A stretch of 64,000 nt of DNA, taken from Ophiura sarsii. Taxonomy: Eukaryota > Echinodermata > Ophiuroidea > Amphilepidida > Ophiuridae. The translations under genes and the position numbers were made by a program. Numbering within the stretch: position 1 is the stretch's first letter; every line of letters begins with the position of its first letter. Positions 23,261 to 35,187 of this stretch are shown here, piece after piece. The notes under the pieces were generated by a model. It was not told the DNA's origin and ran no database searches. It saw only the letters and a list, made by a program, of their open reading frames with translations. The stretch is from positions 52,007,755 to 52,071,754 of the forward strand of contig CM069459.1 in the NCBI GenBank assembly GCA_035610835.1, read 5' to 3'.

Positions 23261-26149
23261 TAGTCGGGTATGTACAGGGGGGGTTCACGTGCACCCCCCC
23301 CCCCCCCCCCCCCCACCCCCCCCCCCCCCCCCCCCCCCCCCACCCCCCAGTACTCAACCAAACCAACTTTTTGGGTTGTCTTTTAGGGTCCTTAAACACA
23401 TTTTAGATGTTAACAATGAAAAAAACCCGATGCTCTCTAGATATCCAAGATGGCGTCCAAAATGGCCGCCAAAACAGGTCAAATCTCATAAAATGACATA
23501 TAGCAATTAAATTGTATGGTGAAAGTATAGTTTTAATAGTGGGATGTATGTATTAGACTACTAGACACTCAAATCCAGAGCTTTTGCTTGTTAACACGCC
23601 TAAATCCAAAATGGCCGCCAAAATCGGTAAAATTCCATATATTGGCACATTTACAGCGACAATGTTGGTGGCCATCTTGGTTTTAAAGCATGTTATTACA
23701 ATTCAAATACTGGATATGAATTACTAGTTGTTTATTACATACCCCCAATGTTAAAACTATAATTTCATCATATATTTTGGTTGATATTTTCCCATTTTAT
23801 GGAATTCCAACAATTTGTTCAGTCATTTTAGGGGCCATTTTAAGGGGCCATTTTAGATTTGTAAGCATGTTAACAAAGCAAAAATACTAGATATGAGTTA
23901 CTAGTGGTCTAATACATACATCCCATCCTTAAAACTATAGTTTCATCATACGTTTAGGTTAATATTATCCTATTTTATGGAATTTTGACAATAATTTTTG
24001 CAGCAACCTTGGGTTGCACACCACCAAATGCATCTCTCATTGGTTTACACGTGAAATGCACAATTTTAAAATGGATATTTCTCGACGACGTTATAAGAAA
24101 CTGGCATCTTGAAATTTGGTTTCAACTTGAAGATGAAAGCCATGACTACTAACTCAACAACTCATATATGGTGGGTAACCGGCATTTTTTTGAGCTAGAG
24201 CCTTTTCAAAAAGTACGAGTTGGGTTTTCCTGGTCACACGCAATTGTTGATTTAGCTGATAGCGTCAGCTACCGGAAATGACCTGAACACAAATGTTCTT
24301 GTTAAAATATTAAAAAATCATCATTGCATCAATTTTTTGGACCTGAAGAACGCTGATGTGTCTGTTAAAATTCACACTATATTAATTTCGCCATAACATG
24401 TAATAAACACCCTAATTATAAACTGTAATTTACAATAGGTCTCCCGTTTCGGCATAGCAAAGGTCCGGTTTGGAATACTGCCTCAAAGGGGGCAGGACCA
24501 ATACGTGATTTAGTGTTGTGAAACCCTCGGGAACCATTTTGGGGGCCATTTTAGCAGCCATTTTGGATTTTGAACTATGTTAACAAAGCCACAATACTGG
24601 ATATGAGTTACTAGTGGTCTGATACATACATCCCATCTGTGACAGCCGCGGTAGTCTGGCGCTGTAGCGGTGCTCCTAAAAACAAGGAACTTGCCCCAAA
24701 CGCGTAGTTACGATACACGATATTATGTCAGCTTACAGGTGTTTTTGCGAACCGTTACTTTTGCGGGTATTTAAGGGCCTAACGTGGTAAGGGTTGTTTA
24801 TAGATTAGTGTAAGTTTTATCCTTTGAACCAAGTAAAGTGAAGATTATAAACAGAGTGTAAGGGAAGCAGTTTTGGGCGTTTTACTTGGCTAGTCAATCA
24901 TTGTTTACATGAGATACGGTGCAGAATTATGAACCTGTGTACTGCGATAAATGGATGAAATCACTTCTATTATTGTTTGGTTTTACATTCCTGAGAGAAC
25001 ACTTATAAATACGTTCAAAACCCATACATATATGAAGAGGTGGTCATGGTCAGTTCAATTGTGATAAAAGAACCTTTATTTACGTCAACAGCTGAAGGTT
25101 ATTTGCTTATTATTGTTTACAAATGCAGGATTCATGTACTTTGGTTAAAGTTAATGGAATATCAACAAGCCAATGATATTTTACGTCATCTTTGCGGTAT
25201 ACTGTATTAATTGTGATTATTATGTCATATTTTTCTATACAGTTTCACGTAATTTGTGGGACCTTATGGAAGCAGAATCCTTCAAGCTTCAGTAAATAAA
25301 GAAACATCGTTAACCCAAGAACATTTGCCTAAAGTTGCGTATTCTTTTTGCGAACGACACTCCCTGCGGCACATTATCTGCGAATGCCGTAACACCATCA
25401 TTAAAACTATATTTTCATCGTACATTTAGGTTGATATTATCCCATTTTATGGAATTGGACAATTATTGCAGCCACTTCGGGAACCATTTCGGGAACCATT
25501 TTGGGGGCCATTTTGGATTTTGAACTGTGTTAACAAAGCAAAAATACTGGATATGAGTTACTAGTGGACTATCACATACATCCCATCGTTAACATTATAT
25601 TTTCATCATACATTTAAGTTGATATTATCCTATTTTATGGAATTTTGACCACTTTTGACCAATTTTGGCCACTAAGCTGGCGGCCATTTTGGTTTTAAAG
25701 TATGTTAACAAAGTAAAAATACTAGCTATGAGTTTCTAGTGGTCTAACACATACATCCCATTGTTAAATCTATATTCTGATCATACATGTTGGTTTATAT
25801 ATGCCAATATATGGAATTTTACCAATTTTGGCGGCCATTTTGGCGGCCATCTTAAATTTAGGAGTGTTAACAAAGCAGAGTTCTGGATACGAGTATATAG
25901 TGGTCTAATACATACATCCCACTACTAAAACTATACTTTCACCATAAAATTTGATTGCTATTATGTCATTTTATGAGATGTGACCAGTTTTTGCGGCCAT
26001 TTTGGACGCCATCTTGGATATCTGGAGAGCATCGGGTTTTGTTCACTGTTAACATCTAAAATGTGTTTAAGGACCCTAAAAGACAACCAAAAAAGTTGGT
26101 TTGGTTGAGTACTGGGGATGCACCTGAACCCCCTGTACATACCCGACTA
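23261..26149. mobile_element. Large foldback element with internal 170-bp tandem units
   Basis: Ends TAGTCGGGTATGTACAGGGG and its exact inverse, flanked by CTA on both sides. The outer 200 bp are inverted copies (AACTTTTTGGGTTGTCTTTT and so on). The inside holds repeated units of about 160-180 bp (TACTGGATATGAGTTACTAG, CATACATCCCATCGTTAAAA, GGCGGCCATTTTGG). A poly(C) tract sits near the left end and a solo LTR is nested inside. No coding sequence seen. Confidence 0.75.
24638..25394. mobile_element. Solo LTR with 5-bp target duplication
   Basis: Starts TGTGACAGCC, ends GCCGTAACA (TG...CA), 757 bp, flanked by CCATC on both sides. The surrounding tandem unit normally reads CATCCCATC(G/A)TTAAAAC without a break, which confirms the insertion. 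AATAAA near the 3' end (TCAGTAAATAAAGAAAC) fits an LTR polyadenylation signal. Confidence 0.8.
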
Positions 26150-26528
26150 CTATGGCAGTATCATAATTCGGAACAGATGCATAGGCCCAGGCTTGAACCA
26201 GTAAACGTTAGGGCTACATGTAGTAACGTACGTATACTACCTCAACCTATTATAGACATGATAGCGGGGTAGTTGTACATCAGATATATAGATAATGATG
26301 AGTTTGACTCTGTGCGCTAAAACTGGTTATCCATGCATACGAAGGGGAATCGCACCATGCCTGTTCTACATTTAATGATATTGGAGTCCAGATCGATGCA
26401 CGCACCAAGATGGAAAAGCTCGAAAAAGATGTGTCTTGTTTCTGAAAAATCTTCAACACATTTTTTATTCCTTACAGTATGGCAGCTTATCCGTAATGGA
26501 CATCGATCGTTAATTCGAATCATACATA

Positions 26529-27073
26529 CAGTCATCAAAAAAAATAACTATACAGGTAATAAATGGGCTTCTAACTCTAAAAGTATATATCCTACCTAAA
26601 AATATTAAATTAAAAAGTTGTTGAAAAATACCTCTTCTTTAATATGAGATATTAAACGCTAGGATCGAGTGATTATTTAAGAAATGACAATCCAAAATGT
26701 AAGGTAAAGTCACAATTTCATTTTCACATTTTACATTTCAACACGGGGGAGTATGACAGGTAGCGTGTGTGTGGCGTATTGATCCATCGGAACAATACGG
26801 AACAACCCTGCGCATGCATCCCCCAATCGCACTACCAGTAATCGATAAGGTACCCGTAGATGGGTCCGCGTGTAGAAAATAAAAATGTGAAAACGAAAAT
26901 CGGACTTCACCTTACATTTAGGAGTGTCATTTTCCTTAATAATCACCCGATCCCAGCGTGCAATATCTCATATTAAAGAAGATGAATTTGCAACAACTTT
27001 ATTATTTAATATTTTTAGGTAGGATATATATATATTTAGAGTTAGAAGCCCATTTATTACCTGTATAGTTAAT
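26529..27073. mobile_element. TACAGTCATC family MITE, right end cut
   Basis: Left TACAGTCATCAAAAAAAATAA; the right part ends TTACCTGTATAGTTAATAAA without the last bases. Sisters at 32255-32820 and 41608-42113. The small frames inside recur in each copy because of the shared body, not as genes. Confidence 0.75.
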
Positions 27074-28009
27074 AAATAGTTTAAAGTGTTGACAGAACGG
27101 GGTCAAAGGTCGTTACAAACCAGCTTGGTGACAATAGTCTTATGGGTAACATGGGTTTTACACAGATTGACCTTTAATGACCCTTACATGACCTTTGACC
27201 TCTTTCTGTCAACACTTTAAACCATTTATTGCTTTTTGGGGAATAACGCAATCTGAGGCAATCTGAGGATCAATCAATGGCGGTCAATCTGAAGATCTCT
27301 ACAATGGCAGTCTGTGGACAGGTAATAAAAAGTGGGAGAAATGTGTGACTTTGCACAGTGACTTTTTAAAGATGTCTGAAGGGTTACATATAAAAAAAAA
27401 GTTTCTGGCTCCTTCACATCTTGGTGATGTCAAGAACTTTTTGACACCCCCTCGTACACCAGCATATTCAAATAAATGATATGAATTCAATGTAAAATCA
27501 ACTATTTAGTAAATTTGACACTATTCTTTTATTTTTCACAATAGATTGTTCTTGCCAACGGAGTGTGTGTTTAGGGGAGAGAACCCAATGTTTGTACGCA
27601 AGTATTATGATAATTGTTAAAATAGGCCACACAATGTATCACAAATTTACTGGGTTGAAAATCGGCCTATCATGTTGGCTGGTAACTTAAGGGATAGTGT
27701 GTGATCTTGTCCAGGGGTGCCCTCCATTCATTTTTTTTAGAAATTATATTTTCTTGAAAATTTACATTTCTGATCATAAATCATAATTAAACAGAGCTAC
27801 AGAGCAAGACGATTCCTAATAACTTCAAAATCATGGTTTTAGAGTGAATTAAGAGTGAAAAATAAACTGTCCTGCTACCGCGCCATGCTTCTTGAAAAGC
27901 CGTACAGTTAAAGGGGAAAAGCATTCGTATAGTATAAATTAAATGTCCAATGTTTAGACAGATAAAACAACGTCATTTGTTACAAAAATAAAGACAAAAG
28001 AAAAAGTGA

Positions 28010-28092
28010 CCCCGGTGAGATTCAAACTCGTAAAAGTTTTCATAGCTAATACAAGTAATTACACTACCGCATTAGACCACTCGGCCACAGTG
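28010..28092 (-). repeat. tRNA-like sequence (decayed or SINE-derived)
   Basis: The minus strand reads TGGCCGAGTGGTCTAATG (A-box like) and GAGTTTGAATCTCACC (B-box like) at tRNA spacing. The acceptor and T stems do not pair well and position 33 is not T, so it is unlikely to be a working tRNA. Confidence 0.4.
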
Positions 28093-28337
28093 ACAGTTCC
28101 CGATTATGGTGGCAAAGAATGAGCAAATATCAAATAATTATTTGAATGTCGCTATTTCCCAATAACCATTGAAACGACGTGTTATTGCACAAAGAAATCT
28201 GATTTTTCTTAATCCTTACAGTTGTAAATTTATGTATGTAATACAAATGTAAAAATGTAGAAATCCCGGTTTTTGTCCTATTGGATATTTTAAAATACTC
28301 AAACTAGATCTGCAGCCCCTGGGCTTTATCATAGACA

Positions 28338-29402
28338 TACGAGGGTCATTCAATAAGTTCTACCTCCTCCCTCATAACATCGCTAATATTAATGTCAACC
28401 TCATGACATTTGTCATGATTATAGCTCCGAATCATAGCTACATATGTGTAGTAAATGATAATTGATATCTGTTTTACTTTTGTTATGACGTGGCCAAAGC
28501 CAGAGAGAGATTTTGGACAACGGACACAGAAAATTACCTTAACAATATTCACATGTTTTGGGGTGGTTTTTTCGTATTGTATGGTTAGATATAAGAGCAT
28601 GATTAAAGTACTGAAAATAGAAATGAATGAATGATATCTGCATATATTACAGTATTATCATGTATAGATAAGATTGTAAACAATATTAACTCTTGAAGGC
28701 TTGCAAATAGTGTAATATCAACTCAAATGTATTGCTATGCCATTGGCTTACCGGAATATTGATAATCAGTCAAATTTTCGTTGTTACAACTTACGCAACA
28801 ATGATGCCTCGAATGTTAAATATTTACCATAATAGTCACTTTATGAGTTTTACTTATGTGCAACCTTTAGAATAGTCAATCAGGTAGTCAATGATAGAAA
28901 ATTATCGCTTTGACAGACTTTAAATCCCTCTATTTAGTTCGGTATATTGAAGATCGCTAAGTTCTCATGAAAGTCAAATATGACTTTTACAGGGTTTTCT
29001 AGGGGAGGGGTAAACTGAATGGTTTTCCTGACCTGGATCTGGCTAATCAGAGGGCATATATTTTCCAAACCAATCAGTCAACTTTATTGTTTACAGTCTG
29101 TTAAAGAGATATCTGACATTTAGAACGGTTATAATTGACCGATAGGTGTGTTTTGCCTCTTACAATAGGCCAATTGAAAAGCACTTCGGCGATATTTTGC
29201 TGTTTTTCATCCGTTTCCGTCACACTAAATCGAGGTTTGGTTATCACTGCATGTCCGGAAAAGTACAACCAGTAATCAGATCAATTTACATTGGATTTGT
29301 AGCTGAGGTTCCATGCTTCAATCGTGTGATATTTGATAAGACTAGCTCATATAATAATAAAGTTATGAGGTAGGAGGTAGAACTTATTGAATGACCCTCG
29401 TA
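28338..29402. mobile_element. Mariner-type element, about 1.07 kb
   Basis: TACGAGGGTCATTCAATAAG with TTCTACCTCC at the left and the exact inverse at the right, TA borders. Transposase not recognisable, so decayed or non-autonomous. Confidence 0.75.
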
Positions 29403-29639
29403 TATAGTGAATGCTGTCCCATTAGATTGTGGGTATTGTTTAAGGTCTTTTAACATCAACTTGTCCATTTTGGCAGCCATTTTGGAAAGTGATAGTGAAT
29501 TCAAATTGTCACAGAGGTGGGCCTTATATCTAAAAGCAATAATTAAGCAGTTTGGAACATACTATTTGTGAATGTGATGTGATATACATTTTTAAAATAT
29601 CTATTTTTGATTATCATACACTCATGTAGACTATTTTTA

Positions 29640-30110
29640 TATTTACAGCGGCCATTTTGGTGGCCATCTTGGAATTAAAGTATGTTATTACAATGCAAAT
29701 ATACTAGATATGAGTGACGTGTGGTCTATATAATTATACACACCCCAATGTTAAAACTATACTTTTATCATACATTTTGGTTGATATTATCCCATTTTAT
29801 GGTATTCCAACAATTTGTTAAATCATTTTGGGACCCATTTTGTGGGCAATTTTGGACTGTTAAGTATGTTAACACATACATCCCATCGTTAAAATTATAT
29901 TTTCATCATACATTTTGGTTGGTTTTATGCTATTTTATAGAATTTTGACCACTTTTTACCATTTGTGGCCAATATTTTGGCGGCCATTTTTAAAGATTGT
30001 TAACAAAGCAAAAATACCAGATATGAGTTTCTTAGTGGTCTAACACATACATCACATTGTTAAAACTATACTCTGATCATACATGTTGGTTTATATATGC
30101 CAAATTATTG
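29640..30110. repeat. Stray tandem units of the 23.3-26.1 kb element
   Basis: Three partial units with GGCGGCCATTTT, ACATACATCCCATCGTTAAA and ATACCAGATATGAGTTTC. A poly(G) tract follows at 30196. Confidence 0.7.
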
Positions 30111-30337
30111 TTGGTAACATCCTAAATTTGTTTTAGGACCATGAAAGTAAGTCAAACCATCTGTGGTCAAACAAGTTGATTTGAGGAAGTCCTGTGGGGG
30201 AGCGGGGGGGGGGGGGGGGGGGGGGGGAGGGGGGCACGGCAACCCGCTGTTTATCCCCGACGATTGTGTATAGCTTCATGGTCTCGACAAGCCTAACATA
30301 GTGTAATAGCTGGCATTTTGGTTGCAATAGGTAATTG

Positions 30338-31416
30338 TACAGGGTGTCCCAAAAGTCTATGCACGACTTTGAAGCTTTGTATTTCACAAAATATAAGTCG
30401 TATTGAAAATATGAATACACATTTAGAAAGAGGAGATGTGGGAAATAATGTTGATACCAAACATTGGAGTAACATCTATTTGTAATACCACCCTAGAAGT
30501 AAAATATGTATTACTGCAAAAATGTAATTTTATACTTCGGAGGAATAAAGTTCATAAATCCATACCTATTGAGATTAACAAAAAGACGGGTAGAGTTGGT
30601 TACACAGAAAGTGATCCGTCAATTGTAATATTTATAAGTGACAAACTATATCTGTCCGCTGCTTTAATGTTTTGTTTGATCTGAATCTTGTATGGAAACG
30701 TCTTCAAGTCCTTACGCAAAATTCTGTGAACAGTTGATCTTTTAATCTTGTTTTCTGCGGAAGGTCGGCGAATAGATCTCTTTGGACTTTTGGCTACTGC
30801 ATGTCTTATGACATCAATGTGACTTGTTGATCTACCAGTCTTTCTACCACATCGATACAAATCATGCACAGTTCCCGTGTTCAAAAATGTATCCACCAAC
30901 TTCAGAATGGATATTCTTCCTGGTGCGCGTTTCACTTTGAAATGTTTTCTGAATTTTTGTTGAGTAAGTTGAACTGAATTTGATTTAGCGTAGAACCATA
31001 CAATTTGTATTCGCTTATCTATGCTGTTAACCATCTTGAATGAAGACTTTTGCTGTGCAATGTTGTCTACTATACGCCTATTTATGTTATGAGTGACCGA
31101 GTTTGGTAATAACATTAATGTTGCAAGGTAATCAGTGAACTGTGACTAATGCGCAACGTTGCTTTCATGCTGTTAGTTTATGCGCACCTGATTTTAGCAA
31201 CAATGTGTGGTACTTGGTATGGGTTGGTCTGGCACATGGCCAAAAACTTTCAACCAGTTTCATAATGCTGTTGGTTCACCAATAGGATTGTGTTTGGTAT
31301 CAAAATAATTTCCTAAGTCTCGTCTATTAAAATATGGTTAAATTTATACCATATGATTTATATTTTATGAGATATGACTCTTCAAAAGCGTGCATAGACT
31401 TTTGGGACACCCTGTA
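30338..31416. mobile_element. Tc1/mariner element with transposase remnant
   Basis: Ends TACAGGGTGTCCCAAAAGTC and its inverse, both continuing TATGCACG; TA borders. It carries a minus-strand transposase remnant (30600-31115). Confidence 0.88.
30600..31115 (-). pseudogene. Mariner-like transposase, N-terminal part only
   Basis: About 150 residues from MVNSIDKRIQIVWFYAKSN, with a helix-turn-helix (QQKFRKHFKVKRAPGRISIL) and a second one (SIRRPSAENKIKRSTVHRIL) as in Tc1/mariner DNA-binding domains. The catalytic DDE/D domain is missing: the frame ends at about Ser-Val and only about 260 bp remain before the terminal repeat. Not active by itself. Confidence 0.8.
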
Positions 31417-31579
31417 GGTTCTGTGGCTACAATATATACCTCCGTATGCTTTAAAAATGAATTACCATCTTATTCTTGGTTTGGCCACGGTTATTGTGAT
31501 AACCAATTAACCTATTAACATTAATAAGTTAGATTATTATTGAATTTATTGATTTTGTTCAATTACACACTGTATGAAG

Positions 31580-31793
31580 ATTCTAATAAAAGAGTTCCTT
31601 GGACGAGTGAAAAGTGGCCAAAGCTGAATTTGACATGCCTGGGAAGATTTGCAATACTTTAATAACGAAAGCTCCCAAATGGATAGGAGCAACATTTGAT
31701 GACACTTTAAATAATGTTGAACAAGACCATTAGTACTTCACGTCCAATGTTATATTTTTCATTGGACACTTTTTTGACACGCCCTTGTATTAG
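31580..31793. mobile_element. Decayed TA-type element related to the one at 46341
   Basis: Carries GTGGCCAAAGCTGAATTTGAC and ACACTTTTTTGACACGCCCTT, also seen in inverse order at 46341-46956. Both lie in the same intron of the two paralogs, so the insertion is probably older than the duplication. Confidence 0.55.
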
Positions 31794-31873
31794 GAATGAT
31801 TAGGAAATAAGTATATTCATGATATTGTTGCATATTAATATTACAAAATAGAGTAAAGACATGTGCACAATAC

Positions 31874-31998
31874 CGTCTGTATTCAGTGTTAAGGTAAGTA
31901 CGCCGTTTGTTGTCGTCTTTAGACTTTCACAAGTTCCCCCTGCAACCGGTCCCTTCGATAGCTGACCCCCGCTGCCAGATGAACCCCAGTACAACATT
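31874..31998 (-). CDS. Gene A exon 3: propeller blade
   Basis: 125 bases, phase 2 to phase 1, with a CTCTAG acceptor and a GTATTG donor. It encodes MLYWGSSGSGGQLSKGP and then LTLTLNTDG. The YW pair and the Leu-Ser-Lys turn fit a propeller blade. The gene B exon has the same length and phases but differs at roughly a quarter of residues. The downstream intron (8.8 kb) is the main transposon store of the window. Confidence 0.8.
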
Positions 31999-32116
31999 CT
32001 AGAGCACACATAAGGAAAGATCTGTTAACATCTTACAAACATTCATTAAAATAATCGATAGGGCAACCAATACAAATTTATATATTTGTACTCAGTACAC
32101 GCTACGTTCATATGAT

Positions 32117-32256
32117 ATAGTTTGATCAGTTCCAAATTGGCGAAGCCTCATTACAGTATAGATACAGAACGACGAGCGAATATAAAGGCAACAAGCGCAC
32201 AGTGCGTATGAAAATAATCACGCGAGTACGCTTTTGTTTTGGAACTGATCAAACTA
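32117..32256. repeat. Small inverted repeat
   Basis: TAGTTTGATCAGTTCCAAA at 32118 and its exact inverse at 32238-32256, 140 bp in all. The TACAGTCATC element joins its right end. Confidence 0.7.
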
Positions 32257-32820
32257 CAGTCATCAAAAAAAGTAACTATACGGGTAATAAATGCGCTTCT
32301 ACCGAAAATATATATCCTACCTAATAATATTAAATTACAAAGTTGTTGAGAAATTCATCTTCTTTAATATGAGATATTGTACGCTAGGATCGGGTGATTA
32401 TTAAGGCAATGACACTCCCAAATGGTAGGTGAAGTCCGATTTTCATTTTCACATTTTTTATTTTCTACACGCGGATCCATCTACGGGTACCTGATCGATT
32501 ACCGGTAGTGCAATTGGGGGATGCATTCGCAGGTTGGACAGTCGGCCGTACTGTTCCGATGGATCAATACGCCACACACACGCTACCTGTCATACTCTCC
32601 CTCGTGTTGAAATGTAAAATGTGAAAATGAAATTGTGACTTTACCTTACATTTTGGATTGTCACTTCTTCAATATTCAACCTATCCTAGCGTGCAATATA
32701 TCATATTAAAGAAAATAAATATCTCAACAAATTTATGATTTAATATTTTGAGGTAGAATATATATTTTTAGAGTTAAAAGTCCATTTATTACCTGTATAG
32801 TTACTTTTTTGATGACTGTA
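32255..32820. mobile_element. TACAGTCATC family MITE, complete
   Basis: Both ends present (TACAGTCATCAAAAAAAGTA and inverse), TA borders, 566 bp, near-palindromic. Body shared with 26529 and 41608 copies. Confidence 0.8.
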
Positions 32821-33902
32821 TAATGTTCGTATGTACACAAAACATAATGAGTATAGCAATGCATTTTCTATGGTACAGCAGTCTTAACACATCTGAAATT
32901 ATATATTCATGAATTAGTTTATGTCAAAACACTCAGTGGGTTGGTGGTCAAACTATAAGATAAGGTCAGTAATAAGGCGCTTTATCATTCAGGAGACATG
33001 AATACTGATATTTCCATTGGTTGATTAACCAAAGAGGATATTTTCATATCATACCGATCTCTTTATGATGTGAAGCTCTCTGTATGACACGAAATCAGTG
33101 CTTTATGATACGAAAAATCATGTCATACAGCTCTATAAAAAAGCGATTTGTCACGCTTATTATTATTGCATTGTACAACACCGAACCTCTGAAAACAAAG
33201 ATGTCAACAAAAAGGTAAGGTCCAACTGACCCTTATTTCAAATTTTCTAACAAAATCAACAAAATCAATAACAAAATTGTTATCGGACATTAATTTGAGT
33301 ATTTTTTAGCCTTCACATTTTTGGAGACCCCCCCCCCAAAAAAAAATATATATATATATGAGCATTTTTGGACCAAAAAATGATTTATTTTTTTTTGATT
33401 ACTTTTCAAAATTTGAAAAAGTATTGAAAATTCACCAGTTCCAATTTTGTTGTTGAAAAACAGCAACAAACAAAACGCCTGACTGACCTACCACAATGTA
33501 CCTGAGAGGAATGTTTGCCCGAATAGAACAGCGTTTATGTTGTAATTTTGTCATGGTGCACCACCCTATCATTCGCTTACATGTCTTATAGGCTATTATG
33601 TGTGTCTCTCTATCATCTTACCGTAGCAATTTCTCAGCGGGTTGGTCGGTCGGGGTTTTTTTTCTTCTTCTTTTTTTGTGAATTTCTACAATTTTTGAAA
33701 TTGTAAAAAAGAAAATCATAACAATTCCCCCTAAATTCGCAACACATTTTATTTCTTCTCGTAGCTTTACAGGCTCAAACAGGTGAAATCTTGCTTAAAT
33801 AATTTTGAACTATTGGGCATAATTTGGTGCAATTATTTTTGATATCATCTTAATCACATGCTCAGTGTGTTAGTGTATTAAAGAACCGTACATGTTAATA
33901 AA

Positions 33903-34314
33903 CTGCTCAAAAAAAGTTTGGAACATTTTTTCAAGCGCAAGATTGTCAAATATCGCAGAATGTTCATTAAGTGTTATATATCCATGTAAAGCTGATGTGT
34001 TCATGTTTACAATGATACCAAATTTAAAGCAACACCTTGCTCCAGTGCTCAGCTTCTTGCGTGCGAACATTGGGAGGTCACAATCTTAAAGTGCCAAAAT
34101 CAACCAAAAATAGCGTTGATTTTGCACATTCAGATTGTGACCTCCCCATGTTCTCAAGCAAGTAGCTGAGCACCGGAGCAAGGGATTTCTTCAAATTTGT
34201 TATCATTGTAAAGATAAACACATCAGCTTTACATGGATATAGAACACTTAATGAACATATTCCGCGATATTTGAAAACATTGTGCTTGAAAAATATTCCA
34301 AACTTTTTATGAGC
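33903..34314. mobile_element. Foldback element beside gene A exon 2
   Basis: The left arm AAAGTTTGGAACATTTTTTC through GAACATTGGGAGGTCACAAT returns inverted on the right. Gene B reads through the same place without it. Confidence 0.75.
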
Positions 34315-34329
34315 AATTTTAATACTTAC

Positions 34330-34519
34330 CCATTAGTGCTATCAACGTCGATATGAGCAACGAGTTTACCTCCAACACCATCGGCCCCACAGAAGTCTGA
34401 TCCTTCATAGAGTGATTGACTATCACTACCGTCAAGGTTGGCTACGTGTATACCACTTCCACCCACTGGATTGCCCCAAAATAGTTGACGATTTACTGGG
34501 TCAATTTTGAAAATTTGAA
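34330..34519 (-). CDS. Gene A exon 2: propeller blade
   Basis: 190 bases, phase 1 to phase 2, with a TTGCAG acceptor and a GTAAGT donor. It encodes IFKIDPVNRQLFWGNP followed by IHVANLDGSDSQ, a textbook YWTD blade (IDP..., FW, then the N-L-D-G-S turn). It ends in a CGADGVGG segment and IDVDSTNG, the start of the next blade. The gene B copy is one codon longer and about 75-80 percent identical in protein. A 0.4-kb foldback repeat starts about 15 bases after the donor. Confidence 0.85.
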
Positions 34520-35187
34520 CTGCAATACAATAATATGTATACGTTTAAAAATGAAATAACAAAATAAATCACGAAGGTAGAAATAAAATAACTGTATGTG
34601 AATACAAATGATGGCGTCTTGTAAAATAGTTGTCATGTTATCCTGAAAATGGTTTGATTGGCCTAACATGACAAAAACAAATAGGGTAGGTCGGTCGAGA
34701 TTTTGTTTTGTTTTGAAATCACCCGCTTTTCATTTCGATGGGGATTTAAAATAGCCGAAAATGAAAGCAAACAGTCAGACACTTTAATACTTTTTTCAAT
34801 TGTTTTGGGGGTTTGTTTGGTTGTTTGTGTGTTTTTGTGTTTTTTTCTCCTTCAAAATAATTAAAAAAAATATTCAGGGTCGGCGATGTATTTAGGGCGG
34901 TCGGGTTAGGCCAATCAAACTTCTTTTTGTTTAGGCCTAAGGATAACGATATGACTGTGTAAATGTATCATGTTTCGTTTCACAATAAAATAAAATTTTA
35001 AAATCTGCAATGCAACTGCGCAATTGACCTTCTCTCCTTCCAATGACCGTTACATTATTAGGGACATAGCCGCCAATTGAAAATTCTTTAAAAATAAGAA
35101 AAAAATACATTGTTTTTCTTCCTATTTCATGATGGCGTGAATAAAATAAATGCCATCACCTACAATCTTAATCGTTACCTATATATG

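Noticed and set aside
23194..23510. Proline-rich frames
   Set aside because: They are translations of the poly(C) tract inside a transposon end.
26731..26946. Frames in the TACAGTCATC elements (also 41722-41916)
   Set aside because: They recur in each copy because the element body is shared, read on opposite strands, with no domain.
28010..28092. A functional tRNA gene
   Set aside because: A and B boxes are present, but acceptor and T stems do not pair and the anticodon loop is not canonical.
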